Origin: Streptomyces sp. NBC_01237
Lineage (GTDB): Bacteria > Actinomycetota > Actinomycetes > Streptomycetales > Streptomycetaceae
Direction: 5' to 3'
Assembly: GCF_035917275.1 (NCBI RefSeq)
Contig: NZ_CP108509.1
Location: 930,001-994,000 of the forward strand
DNA length: 64,000 nt
Part shown: positions 16,301 to 24,727 of the stretch, piece after piece
How positions within the stretch are numbered: position 1 is the first letter of the stretch
How the letters are laid out: each line of letters begins with the position of its first letter
Program-made: the position numbers and the translations under genes
The notes under the pieces: generated by a model
Databases searched by the model: none
What the model was told of the DNA's origin: nothing
Seen by the model: the letters and a program-made list of their open reading frames with translations, nothing else

Positions 16301-19300
16301 CCGACAGTGGGGGCGCCGGAGAGATCGGCGTGCAGCGGGAGCGGGTTGACGAAGTACCCGTACACGGGGGCGAAGTCCTGCTCGGTGCGTCCGGTCACCG
16401 GGCTGCCGACGATGATGTCTTCCTGCCCCGAGTAGCGGTGCAGCAGGATGTAGTAGGCGCTGAGCAGGACCATGAACGGGGTCACGTTGTGCTCGCGGGC
16501 CAGCGCGTGGACGCGGGCGCTGAGTTCGGAGTCGAGCGTGAAGAACTCCGAGGCGCCGTTGTGCGTCTGCACGGCCGGGCGCGGCCTGTCGACCGGCAGG
16601 TCCAGCAGCGGGACCTCGGCGGGCAGGTGGGAGCGCCAGTAGTCGAGCATTCCCCCGGCCTCCCGGCCGGCCAGGAATTCGTTCTGCTTGTTGAGGAAGT
16701 CGAGGTAGCGGGTCCGCACCGGCGGCAGCGCGTGCTCCTGCCCCTTCTTCAACGCCTCGTACACGGCGAACAGTTCCTCGATGAACGTGAACGTCGAGAT
16801 CGCGTCCGAGACGATGTGGTGGACGGCCTTCATGATGATCCAGCGGTTCGTCTCCCGCCTGAAGAGGCGGAAGCGGACGAGCGGATCACGTTCGAGGTCG
16901 TACGGTTTGCGGTATTCGGCCACGATCGTCCGGTGGATGGTCTCCCAGTCCTGGCCCTCGACGTCGAAGAGGGCGAGGTCCGGGTCGACGTCGGTGGACA
17001 CCTGCTGTACGGGGCGGCCGTCCTCCAGGAAGAAGTTGGTGCGCAGTGCGGGATGCCGTGCGATGAGCCTGCGTACGGCCTCGAACATCAGGTCCGGGTC
17101 GAGTTCGACGCGGACTTCGACCGCGCCGCCGATGTTGTAGGCGTAGCCGTCGGGGTTGAGCTGCTTGAGGAACCAGAGGGCCTTCTGGTTCTGGGTGAGG
17201 GGGTAGCGCCGTTCGTCGGTGAACACCTCGATGCTCGTCGCGCCGGCGGGGCCGGTGTCGGTCGCCACCCGTTCGACGAGGCCGTCGTACAGCTGCCCGG
17301 CCAGTTCGCCGACGGGGGTGCCGCTCAGCAGGGCGACCACCGGCAGGGCGATCCCCAGTTCGGCGTGGACCTTCGCGCGCAGCTCCATCGCCAGCAGGGA
17401 GTCGAGGCCCAGCATGCCGAGTCCGGTCGACGGGTCGATCTCCTCGGCCGCCGTGCGCAGCACGGTGGCACACAGGCCGGTGAACCGTGCGGTGACCAGC
17501 GCGCGGCGTTCGTCCTCGCCGGCGTCACGAAAGGCGTCGAGGAATCCGTCGCCCCCGCCGGTGACCGGTTCCCGCGCGGCTGCCGCCAGTTCGCCGACGA
17601 GCGGGGGCGGGGCGGCGTACCAGGCGAGGAAGGTCTGCCAGTCGACGACCGTGGCGACGAGCAGCTGGGCACGGTCCTGGCCTATGACGCGTTCCAGGAC
17701 GCTCATGCCGACGTCCGGTGCCAGCGAGCTCATCCCCCGGCTGTTGAGGTAGTGGTCCACCAGGCCCAGTTCCTCGATCATGCCGGTGGCCCAGGGGCCC
17801 CAGTCCAGGCTGAGGGCGGGCAGGCCGTGGGCCCTGCGGTGGTGGGCCAGCGCGTCCAGGAAGGCGTTGCCCGCGGCGTAGTTGGTCTGGCCCGCCGTCG
17901 TCAGCAGCGAGGCGATCGAGGAGAACAGGACGAAGTGTTCGAGAGGTTCGTCGCGCAGGTGGTGGTGCAGCAGGTAGGAGCCGATGACCTTGGGGTCGTG
18001 GACCGCGTCGAACGTCGGCCGGTCCATGTCCGCGATCAGGGTGTCCCGGACCTGTCCGGCGAGGTGGAACACCCCTCGGATCGGCGGTGGGTCACCGCGC
18101 CGGTGTGTGTCGAGCCAGGCGGTGAGGGCCTGCTCGTCGGTGATGTCGACGGGTGCCAGAATCGTCTGCGCGCCCAGTGCCTCCAGTTCCCTCAGGAGCG
18201 CCACGGCCCGGCCCTGCGGACCGGCGGGGTCGGTCGCCCGCCACTCCTCGCGTGCCGGAACCCCGGTGCGGCCCATCAGGATGAGCCTGCGGGCGCCCCG
18301 CTTGACGAGCGTGCGGCACAGCAGCCTGCCGAGAGCGCCGAACGCACCGGTGACCAGGTAGCTTCCGTCGGCGCGCAGGCGCAGCGGCAAGGGGCGGGTC
18401 AGCCCCTCGGCCGTACGGATGCGGCTCGTCGCGCGGCGGTCGCCGCGCAGTCCGATCTCCTCCTCGTCGTCGGTCAGGAGCTCGCGCAGCAGCGCGTCGG
18501 CGTCGGCGCGGCGCCCTGCGTCGTCCTGCGGCCGCGCGGGGTCCAGGTCGATCAGTTTGCCCCGGTGGGACGTCAGTTCCTGGTGGCGCAGCACGCGTCC
18601 GACGCCCCAGGCGGGCGCTCCCAGCGGTTCGACCGGCTCACCGGGTGAGACGGGCTGCGCGCCGCGGGTGACGATGTGCAGTCTGCCGCCCTCTCCCCTG
18701 GCGAGGAGGGTCCTGGCGAGGGCGATGAGGGAGTACGTCCCGGTGCCGCTGTGCCGGGCCAGACCGGCGCGCCCGCACTCCGCGATGTGCGGCAGATCGA
18801 GGTTCCAGAGATGGACGACGTTGCCGCGGAAGGGGACGCCGTCCTGTTCCAGGTCGGCGAAGAGCTGTTCCAGGTGGGTGGCGGATCCGGGTTCGACGGT
18901 GAACTCCCGGCCGTCCCCGCCCCGCCCGTATGCGGGTCCCGGGCGTACGGTGCGGCAGCGTTCACCGCGTGCGGTCACCAGCGCGGCGAACGCGTCGCCG
19001 ACGCCGCCCGTATCGGCGAGAACCAGCCAGTCGTGCCCGTCGCCGGTGGCGTGGGCCTCCTGCCGCTCTCCCCCGTCCTGGGGGCCGGCCTCCTCCCACG
19101 GCCGGTCGATCCAGGTGGTCTCGGCCAGCCAGGAGTCGATGGTGCTCCGGGCGACGGCTGTCGACGCCTTCTCCACGTCGGCCGCGCGGAAGCCCCGGAT
19201 GCGGCCGAGTGCGGTGCCGTCCTGTGCGTACAGCGTGATGTCGCCGACGAGTTCGTTCCCGTCGTCGCCGGACACGGTGCCGTGCGCCCACAGCGGCTGG

Positions 19301-22300
19301 TCGCCCACCGGGTCGAGGCTCAGCTCGTCGAGGCTCAGCGGGAGCCGGATGCCGGTGCTCCGCGGCTGCTCGCGGTCCGTGAGGATCTGCGGCGTCAGCA
19401 GGGACTGGAAGCAGGCGTCGAGCAGTACGGGGTGGATGTGGTGGCGGGCCGCGTCGTCACCGATCGCCTCCGGGGGACGGATGCGTGCGAGGACTTCGCC
19501 GGAGCCGATCCACACCTCTTCGATGGCCTGGAACGCCGGGCCGTAGTGGTAGCCGAGGGCGGCGAGCGCGGCGTAGCACTCCGGGCCGTCGAGCCGGCGT
19601 CGGCTGCGGGCCCTGATCGCCTCGGCGTCCAGCGCCGGGCCGGGTGTACGGCGCTGCCCGGCACGGACCACACCGCTCGCGTGTACGGTCCGCTCCGCGT
19701 CCGGGTCGGGTACGGACGCGATGGTGAAGGCCGCGTTCTCCAGGGACAGGGACAGGTGCACCGTCCGGTCCTCGCCGTCGGGCAGGAAGAGCGCCTTGCG
19801 GAGATCGATGTCGGCCAGGACGGCCGTGTCGCCGCCGGTGAGCGCCCGCACGGCCTGCGTCGCCATCTCCAGATAGCCCGCCGCCGGGAAGACCACGGTG
19901 TCCTGGATCCGGTGGTCGGCCAGATACGGCATCGCCTCGGTGCCGAGCCGGACCTGCCAGGCGGGTTCGGCGTGGTCCGTGCGGCGGCCCAGCAATGGGT
20001 GGTCGACACGTCCGAGACGGACCTGTGCGACCGGTTCGGGCTCCGTCCAGTGACGGTCGCGCTTCCAGGGGTAGCGGGGCAGCGCGACGGGCTCCCCGGT
20101 GGGCTGGAGCACGTCCCACGCGACGCCGACGCCCGCGTTGTGCAGCGTCGCCAGCGAGGCGGCGAAGCGCTCGGGTTCGTTCTCCTTGCGGCGCAGCGAC
20201 GGTACCGCCGTGCCGGGCCGGTCCCTGCTGTCCAGGCATTCGCGGATCGCGTGGGCGAGCACCGGATGCGGGCCGATCTCCAGGAACAGGCTGTGGCCGT
20301 CGTCGGCGAGCCGGTCGACCGCCGCACGGAACCGCACCCGGTCACGGACGTTCTTCCACCAGTACTCCGCGTCCAGTTCGACGCCTTCGGCGATGCCTTC
20401 CCGACCCGTGAGATACACCGGTACCCGCGCCGGACGCGGCGCGAGGTCCCGCAGCGAGGTCAGCAGGTCGTCCTTGATGCGGTCCATGCCGGGGCTGTGG
20501 TACGGCACGCGCACCGACAGGAACCTGGTGAAGACCTGCTCGGCCCGCAGCTCGTCCGCCAGCAGGGTCAGCGCCGCCTCATCGCCCGCCAGGGTCACCG
20601 CGGTGGGGCTGTTGACGGCGGCCACGGACACCTGGTCCCGGTAGGGGAGGACGCGGCGCTCCGCCTCGTCCTCGGGCAGGCTCACGGCGAGCATCGTGCC
20701 CGTACCGTCGAGCGTGTGCTGCAGGCGGCTGCGGTGCACGGCGATGCCGACCGCGTCCTCCAGGGAGTAGACGCCGGCCTCGTAGAAGGCGGCGATCTCC
20801 CCGGTGCTGTGCCCGACGACGGCGTCCGGCCGCACGCCATGGGCCCGCCACAGGGCGGCGAGACCGATCTGCACGGCGAAGTTGGCCGGCTGCGCCAGCC
20901 AGGTCTCCCCCATGCGCGAGTGTTCCTCGTCGGCGGTCATCTCCTCGATCAGCGACCAGCCGGCGATCCTGCGGATCTCCCGGTCGCAGGCGGTGACCAC
21001 GTCGCGGAACACCGGTTCGCTCGCGAACAGTCCTCGGCCCATGCCCCACCACTGGGGGCCCATGCCGGTGAAGACCCAGACCAGCCGCCGTTCCGAGGGG
21101 TCCAGCCGACGTCCCTGGAGCACGCGGGGGTGCGGCTCGTCCCGCAGGTACGCGGCCAGCGCCTCGTCCAGGGAGGCGCGCGAGGAGTAGACGACGGACA
21201 GCCGTGACTCGAGGTGACTGCGACGGTGCGCGAGCGTGTGGCCGAGGTCGGCCAGCGGGACGGCCCGGCCGTTGCTCCCGTCGAGCTCACGCCGGATGCC
21301 CGCCGCCACGTCCGCCAGCGCTTCGGGATGACGTGCGGTCAGCGGGAGGATGCTCCAGGCCCGTTCCGCCCGGTGCGTGGGCGGGGCGGCCGGTGCCGGG
21401 CGCGGAGGTGCTTCCTCCAGGACGACATGGGCGTTGGTGCCGCCGAAGCCGAACGAGTTCACTCCGGCCCGTGCGGGCCCCTCGTGCTCGGGCCATTCGG
21501 TCAGCCGGGTGGGGATGTCGTACGGCGCGGCGGCGAGGTCGATGGCCGGGTTGATCCGCTCCAGGTTGATGTGGGGCGGGATCGTGCGGTGTTTCAGGGA
21601 CAGGGTGGTCTTGATCAGCCCGGCGATGCCGGCGGCCGACTCGGTGTGCCCGATGTTGGTCTTGACGGAGCCGACGTAGCACGCGGCTCCGGGGCTGCGT
21701 CCGATGGCCAGGGCGCGGGCCAGGGCGTTGGCCTCGATCGGGTCGCCGACCGGCGTCGAGGTGCCGTGCGCCTCCATGTACTGCAGCTCGCCGGGGGTGA
21801 TGCCCGACTCGGCGCAGACACGCTGGATGAGAGAGACCTGGGACTGTGCGTTCGGCACGGTGATGCCGTTGGTGTGGCCGTCCTGGTTGACCCCGCTGCC
21901 GAGGATCACGGCGTGGATCGGGTCCCCGTCGTCGAGCGCGTCCCCGAGCCGTTTGAGCGCCACCAGGCCGACTCCCTCGGCCCGTACATAGCCGTTGGCC
22001 GACGCGTCGAACGTACGGGAGCGACCGTCCGGCGAGAGGAAGCCGCCCTTCGTCTCCGCGATCGTGTACTGCGGTGCCATGTGCAGCAGTACGCCGCCCG
22101 CGAGCGCGAGATCGGTCTCGCCCTTGTTCAGGCTCTGGCACGCGAGGTGCACGGCCACCAGGGACGAGCTGCACGCGGTGTCGATGGAGAGGCTGGGGCC
22201 GCGGAAGTCGAAGCAGTACGAGATGCGGTTCGACACCATCGTCATCATGGTGCCGGTCGCGGTGTGCGCGGCCAGCGTCTCGAAGCTCAGATCGGAGAAC

Positions 22301-22722
22301 TGCAGGATCTTGTAGTCCAGCGTGAACGCCCCGACGAAGACCGCCGTGTTGCTCCCGGCGAGTTCGGCGGGCCGCTGGCCACCGTCCTCCAGCGTCTCCC
22401 AGGCCACCTCCAGCAGTTTGCGCTGCTGCGGGTCCATGTGGTCGGCCTCGCGCGGGCTGATGCCGAAGAAGGCCGGATCGAATTCGTCGAAGCCGTCGAT
22501 GTAGCCGCCCCGGCCACCTGTCAGGCGTCCGGGCTTGTCCTTGTGTCCGCTGCCGAGTGTGGTCACGTCGTACCGGTCGGCCGGGGTGGGCGTGATGCAG
22601 TCCTTGCCCTCCACCAGGTTCTGCCAGAACGCCCGATGGTCCGACGCCCCGCCGGGCATACGGCAGCCCATGCCGATGATCGCGACTTTACCCCGTAAAG
22701 CGTCGTTGATCGCGTCAGCCAA
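13306..22722 (-). CDS. ftdB: Iterative hybrid PKS-NRPS for a polycyclic tetramate macrolactam (FtdB-like)
   Basis: This 3138-residue megasynthase has the order KS-AT-DH-KR-ACP-C-A-PCP-TE. Visible active residues are: KS Cys184 (DTACSSS), AT Ser639 (GHSTGE), DH His937 (ADHRIQDTVVFP), KR Tyr1615 (QTNYAAGN), ACP Ser1775 (GLDSLL), C-domain HHIVSDA with His1969, A-domain TSGSTGRPK near 2460, PCP Ser2862 (GGSS), and TE Ser2983 (GYSLGG) with His3110. No enoylreductase is present, as expected for making polyenes. The A-domain pocket reads D-V-G-E-V-G-S-I-D-K, one residue from a published ornithine code. Known relatives build two polyene chains on one PKS module, join both to ornithine and release the tetramate through the TE. 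I place the start at a TTG (22722) with GAGGAG nine bases upstream; no ATG or GTG fits. Confidence 0.93.
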   Translation of the reverse strand: MADAINDALRGKVAIIGMGCRMPGGASDHRAFWQNLVEGKDCITPTPADRYDVTTLGSGHKDKPGRLTGGRGGYIDGFDEFDPAFFGISPREADHMDPQQRKLLEVAWETLEDGGQRPAELAGSNTAVFVGAFTLDYKILQFSDLSFETLAAHTATGTMMTMVSNRISYCFDFRGPSLSIDTACSSSLVAVHLACQSLNKGETDLALAGGVLLHMAPQYTIAETKGGFLSPDGRSRTFDASANGYVRAEGVGLVALKRLGDALDDGDPIHAVILGSGVNQDGHTNGITVPNAQSQVSLIQRVCAESGITPGELQYMEAHGTSTPVGDPIEANALARALAIGRSPGAACYVGSVKTNIGHTESAAGIAGLIKTTLSLKHRTIPPHINLERINPAIDLAAAPYDIPTRLTEWPEHEGPARAGVNSFGFGGTNAHVVLEEAPPRPAPAAPPTHRAERAWSILPLTARHPEALADVAAGIRRELDGSNGRAVPLADLGHTLAHRRSHLESRLSVVYSSRASLDEALAAYLRDEPHPRVLQGRRLDPSERRLVWVFTGMGPQWWGMGRGLFASEPVFRDVVTACDREIRRIAGWSLIEEMTADEEHSRMGETWLAQPANFAVQIGLAALWRAHGVRPDAVVGHSTGEIAAFYEAGVYSLEDAVGIAVHRSRLQHTLDGTGTMLAVSLPEDEAERRVLPYRDQVSVAAVNSPTAVTLAGDEAALTLLADELRAEQVFTRFLSVRVPYHSPGMDRIKDDLLTSLRDLAPRPARVPVYLTGREGIAEGVELDAEYWWKNVRDRVRFRAAVDRLADDGHSLFLEIGPHPVLAHAIRECLDSRDRPGTAVPSLRRKENEPERFAASLATLHNAGVGVAWDVLQPTGEPVALPRYPWKRDRHWTEPEPVAQVRLGRVDHPLLGRRTDHAEPAWQVRLGTEAMPYLADHRIQDTVVFPAAGYLEMATQAVRALTGGDTAVLADIDLRKALFLPDGEDRTVHLSLSLENAAFTIASVPDPDAERTVHASGVVRAGQRRTPGPALDAEAIRARSRRRLDGPECYAALAALGYHYGPAFQAIEEVWIGSGEVLARIRPPEAIGDDAARHHIHPVLLDACFQSLLTPQILTDREQPRSTGIRLPLSLDELSLDPVGDQPLWAHGTVSGDDGNELVGDITLYAQDGTALGRIRGFRAADVEKASTAVARSTIDSWLAETTWIDRPWEEAGPQDGGERQEAHATGDGHDWLVLADTGGVGDAFAALVTARGERCRTVRPGPAYGRGGDGREFTVEPGSATHLEQLFADLEQDGVPFRGNVVHLWNLDLPHIAECGRAGLARHSGTGTYSLIALARTLLARGEGGRLHIVTRGAQPVSPGEPVEPLGAPAWGVGRVLRHQELTSHRGKLIDLDPARPQDDAGRRADADALLRELLTDDEEEIGLRGDRRATSRIRTAEGLTRPLPLRLRADGSYLVTGAFGALGRLLCRTLVKRGARRLILMGRTGVPAREEWRATDPAGPQGRAVALLRELEALGAQTILAPVDITDEQALTAWLDTHRRGDPPPIRGVFHLAGQVRDTLIADMDRPTFDAVHDPKVIGSYLLHHHLRDEPLEHFVLFSSIASLLTTAGQTNYAAGNAFLDALAHHRRAHGLPALSLDWGPWATGMIEELGLVDHYLNSRGMSSLAPDVGMSVLERVIGQDRAQLLVATVVDWQTFLAWYAAPPPLVGELAAAAREPVTGGGDGFLDAFRDAGEDERRALVTARFTGLCATVLRTAAEEIDPSTGLGMLGLDSLLAMELRAKVHAELGIALPVVALLSGTPVGELAGQLYDGLVERVATDTGPAGATSIEVFTDERRYPLTQNQKALWFLKQLNPDGYAYNIGGAVEVRVELDPDLMFEAVRRLIARHPALRTNFFLEDGRPVQQVSTDVDPDLALFDVEGQDWETIHRTIVAEYRKPYDLERDPLVRFRLFRRETNRWIIMKAVHHIVSDAISTFTFIEELFAVYEALKKGQEHALPPVRTRYLDFLNKQNEFLAGREAGGMLDYWRSHLPAEVPLLDLPVDRPRPAVQTHNGASEFFTLDSELSARVHALAREHNVTPFMVLLSAYYILLHRYSGQEDIIVGSPVTGRTEQDFAPVYGYFVNPLPLHADLSGAPTVGDLLEQVRTAVLNGLDNQEYPFVLLVEELGLQHDPSRSAVFQAMFILLTHKVATEKYGYRLEYIELPEEEGQFDITLSAYEDEAEGRFHCVFKYNTDLFLPQTMRRMAAHYINLLDSMTRAPSARPTPQLTMLGAKEREQLVGEWSGAARLALPPGRTDGESAPVRPVHLLISDVAAAHPGATAVSVPSPQGAATRVTYAQLDRRATARARRLRELGVTAGSVVALCLDKSPELIVTLLAVLKAGGAYLPIQPDQPAERVAHILRTADAGLVVIADDGRREWAAGLPAATVTLEELRATETDGPAPPGTDDLDAPAYIINTSGSTGRPKAVQVSHRSLASAYDAWRVEYRLEQDVRVHLQMAGPSFDVFTGDLVRALCSGGSLVLADRDLILDTPRLYRTMRSERVDCAEFVPAIVRGLMDHCSREGKRLDFMRLLVVGSDAWKVAEYRRLGDLCGPGTRLINSYGLTEATIDSACFEGPVDDLEPGLMVPIGRPLSNSTLHVLDEHGEPVPPGVPGELWIGGEGIAIGYAGDPEQTARRFVTRTLSHEPDAAPVRLYRTGDIARWDAQGRVHLLGRMDNQVKLRGHRIEIGEIEAHLASMPGLARAVVAVRPDSRGDDTLCAYCVAEPGAVLERRTLRRHLATALPTYMIPSSFTELTDLPLTPHGKVDTAALPVPRAGERERPHEAPVTLYETSMARQWESLLGLEQAGLEDDFFESGGSSIKLIELLHHLRTEFGISIPVSRLYQATTLHGMAATVEELIHSTTAEELPFLTFNTGAGPTVFCFPPAGGHGLVYRGLSAELPQYRIIAFNYVPGDDKVARYADLIESAQPEGPCHLLGYSLGGNLAFEVAKEMERRGRQVDHVVVLDSRRILQSYVPGDEGIKTFEAELGRHLRKHTGSEIVARATLEHAAEYLAFCGRTPNTGTVAASVSIVTDEDKTELYAEGARGTWHGSSTTGTTVLRGSGTHADMLDAKHLTRNADLVRAILTGGADHAG

Positions 22723-22798
22723 GTTCGCACACTCCTCAAGTCGTGACACTGCCTCGCGGCAGTGGTGCAGTTGACGGTGTGGGGCCCGAAGGGCCCGG

Positions 22799-23740
22799 TC
22801 AGGCGGGTCCGCTCCCGGGCTTCTTCGCACGGCGCCAGGGGTGGAGAAGACTGGCGAGAATCTCACCGGTGGCGGGGAACGAGGCGGGATCGCCGAGTCC
22901 GACCGCGGCCGGCTCGCGACCGGGCCGCCAGGTGAAGCTCCCGAAGAGGTGGTCCCAGCACGACAGGTCGGAGCCGTAGTGGCCGGCCTCGGACAGATCG
23001 GTGCTGTGATGCAGGCGGTGCTGCTCAGGGCTTGCCAGGACGTGGTTGAGCCGGCCGATGCGCACATCGATGTTGGCGTGGACGAAGTAGCCCTGTGCGG
23101 CCACGAACAGCCCCACGACGAACACCGACTCACGGGAGAAACCGATCAGCGCCAGCGCGAGCTGGATGACTCCCTGCGAGAGGAGGATGTCGAGGACGTG
23201 GTTGACGCCGTTGTTGGCGACGTTGACCTTCTGCGGGACGTGGTGCACACCGTGCAGCCGCCACAGCAGGGCGTTGGTGTGTCCCAGTCGGTGCACGAAG
23301 TAGCTGGCCAGCGAACCGGTCACCAGCGCCAGCGGGATCTCGGCCCACAGACCGAGCGCCGGACGGGCCGGGGAGAGCTCCCCGACCGCGGTCGTCACCA
23401 GCAGTTGGGCCAGGGCGCTGCCGGCCATGGTCAGGAGGAAGTAGACCGTGTACCAGCGCCATTCGGCCCGGCTGGGATGCCAGTCGCGTTGGTGCGGGAT
23501 CAGCTTCTCAAGGACGCCCAGATAGAGGAGGGTGCCGATGAGGAAGAGCGGACTGACCCGCGTCAGGTCCCACCGCAGCAGCAGGGAAGCCCCACCTACC
23601 ACAACGGTGGCCCCGAGGAGCAACGGATAGGAAATCCTGCGGAGGACAGCACCCCAGGTTAATTCGGAGAGAATTCCCCGCCGTCCGGAATTTGTGCCCG
23701 GATACGCCCCACCGTCGATCTGCTGTTCATATTCGTCCAT
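22799..23740 (-). CDS. ftdA: Sterol desaturase/fatty acid hydroxylase family membrane enzyme (FtdA-like)
   Basis: A 313-residue integral membrane di-iron hydroxylase. Four or five membrane helices surround three histidine boxes: HRLGH, HGVHH and HRLHH, in the order H-x3-H, H-x2-H-H, H-x2-H-H of the family. In PTM clusters this enzyme hydroxylates the ornithine-derived part of the molecule (the C-3 hydroxyl in HSAF). It is the first gene of the operon, and its ATG at 23740 has GGAGG eight bases upstream; a GTG three codons earlier overlaps that site and is less likely. A 76-base gap separates it from the megasynthase. A perfect 8-bp palindrome lies 38 bases upstream and should bear on control of the whole cluster. 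Confidence 0.9.
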   Translation of the reverse strand: MDEYEQQIDGGAYPGTNSGRRGILSELTWGAVLRRISYPLLLGATVVVGGASLLLRWDLTRVSPLFLIGTLLYLGVLEKLIPHQRDWHPSRAEWRWYTVYFLLTMAGSALAQLLVTTAVGELSPARPALGLWAEIPLALVTGSLASYFVHRLGHTNALLWRLHGVHHVPQKVNVANNGVNHVLDILLSQGVIQLALALIGFSRESVFVVGLFVAAQGYFVHANIDVRIGRLNHVLASPEQHRLHHSTDLSEAGHYGSDLSCWDHLFGSFTWRPGREPAAVGLGDPASFPATGEILASLLHPWRRAKKPGSGPA

Positions 23741-23777
23741 CCGCAACACCTCCGTAGCGATGCGGTCGCGGGGCCAT

Positions 23778-23797
23778 GACCTGCACCCTTGCAGGTC
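23778..23797 (-). promoter_or_regulatory. Perfect 8-4-8 inverted repeat in the ftdA leader (candidate operator or hairpin)
   Basis: GACCTGCA-CCCT-TGCAGGTC is a perfect inverted repeat 38-57 bases before the ftdA start codon. On the coding strand TTGACC, a fair -35 hexamer, overlaps its upstream arm, so a bound protein would block polymerase; if transcribed, it would fold as a stem. No pathway-specific regulator lies inside the cluster. Confidence 0.55.
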
Positions 23798-23976
23798 AAA
23801 CCCCGCGTGGCGACACGTGGACGCCGCCCCCGTGGGCTCGGTTCATTCTTTTCCCTTTTCGGCGGCTTCAATCCTCACGCGCCCCCGAGAAATGAGAATT
23901 CCGCAGAACGCGAACCCTCACGTGAACCATTGAACCGGACGTCCTACCCGGGCGGAATATGAACAGAGCCCACTGT

Positions 23977-24007
23977 CGCTAATGTGAGTTACTTAGTATT
24001 ATTAGCG
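23977..24007. promoter_or_regulatory. AT-rich 7-17-7 inverted repeat upstream of ftdA
   Basis: CGCTAAT (23977-23983) and ATTAGCG (24001-24007) flank 17 AT-rich bases. This is the most AT-rich patch in the region. It lies 237-267 bases upstream of ftdA and just behind the stop of the TetR gene, so it may be a promoter or operator. Confidence 0.4.
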
Positions 24008-24021
24008 CCCCGGCGAAATGG

Positions 24022-24618
24022 TCACGCAGAGCTTTCGCCGGAGCGTCCGCCGAGGCGGGCGAAGGCGTCGAGCACCAGCTCACACACGGCGTCCGGGTCG
24101 GCGCCCGCCAGTGGCTCGCGCGCGACGACCGTACGCATCAGGCCGATGCCGAGGAGCCAGGCGATGGCCAGATCGGCGCGCAGCTCGCCGTCCGGCGTCC
24201 CGGAGAGCGAGGCCAGCACCTTCTGGTATTCCGCACCCAGTTCACGCAGCGCCCCGGCCGCCTCGTCGCCCCGGCCGATGGACCGGAGGTAGACCTCCAG
24301 CGTCCGGTCGCCGGAGCCGGGGGCGCTGCGGGTGAGCATGGAGCGCAGCGCCTTCTCGAACAGTTCCTCGGGCGGTGTCGCGCGCAGCTCCTCCAGCCCG
24401 CCCTCGGCGACGACCTCGGTCAGCAGCGCCTGCTTCGATCCGAAGTACCGGAACAGCAGAGCCTGGTTGACCCCGGCCCGCTCGGCGATGGCACGGACGG
24501 TGGCCCGCTGGTAGCCCCGCTCGGCGAACAGGTCACGAGCGGCGTCGAGCAGCCGTTCGCGGGTGACCGCAGCATCCCGGCGCCCCCGGCCGGACGACGG
24601 GGCGGGCGCTTCTGCCAT
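24022..24618 (-). CDS. TetR-family transcriptional repressor
   Basis: A 198-residue regulator. The N-terminal TetR helix-turn-helix spans about residues 17-63 (RERLLDAARDLFAERGYQRA, VRAIAERAGVNQALLFRYFGSK). A helical ligand-binding domain of about 130 residues follows. An ATG with an aaagga site marks the start at 24618. It is divergent from a P450-ferredoxin operon. The 109-base gap holds a perfect 22-bp palindrome that fits a TetR dimer, so I expect it to repress both itself and the P450 genes. Its stop lies 281 bases upstream of ftdA in the same direction, so some read-through into the PTM promoter region is possible. The ligand is unknown. Confidence 0.9.
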   Translation of the reverse strand: MAEAPAPSSGRGRRDAAVTRERLLDAARDLFAERGYQRATVRAIAERAGVNQALLFRYFGSKQALLTEVVAEGGLEELRATPPEELFEKALRSMLTRSAPGSGDRTLEVYLRSIGRGDEAAGALRELGAEYQKVLASLSGTPDGELRADLAIAWLLGIGLMRTVVAREPLAGADPDAVCELVLDAFARLGGRSGESSA

Positions 24619-24694
24619 GACTGCGTCCTTTCGAATGGCCCGTCAGAGTAACGGCTGTAAAGCGCTGTTGACCGCTCGTAGGGCCGGTCCTACC

Positions 24695-24716
24695 GTTGTA
24701 AGCAGCTGCTTACAAC
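24695..24716. promoter_or_regulatory. Perfect 22-bp palindrome, probable TetR operator
   Basis: GTTGTAAGCAG followed directly by its exact complement. The palindrome ends 11 bases before the P450 start codon, so a bound repressor would cover the 5' end of that gene. Imperfect relatives (GGCTGTAAAGC near 24654) lie closer to the TetR gene. Confidence 0.75.
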
Positions 24717-24727
24717 TGGGAGATCGT

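Noticed and set aside
13216..18648. 1810-codon open frame on the plus strand inside the PKS-NRPS gene
   Set aside because: It is a shadow of the PKS-NRPS gene: the opposite strand carries continuous KR, ACP, C, A, PCP and TE motifs, while this frame shows none.
22723..23133. In-frame extension of the PKS-NRPS into the ftdA gene
   Set aside because: It would read another frame of ftdA, whose histidine boxes show the true frame; the ketosynthase starts soon after the TTG at 22722.
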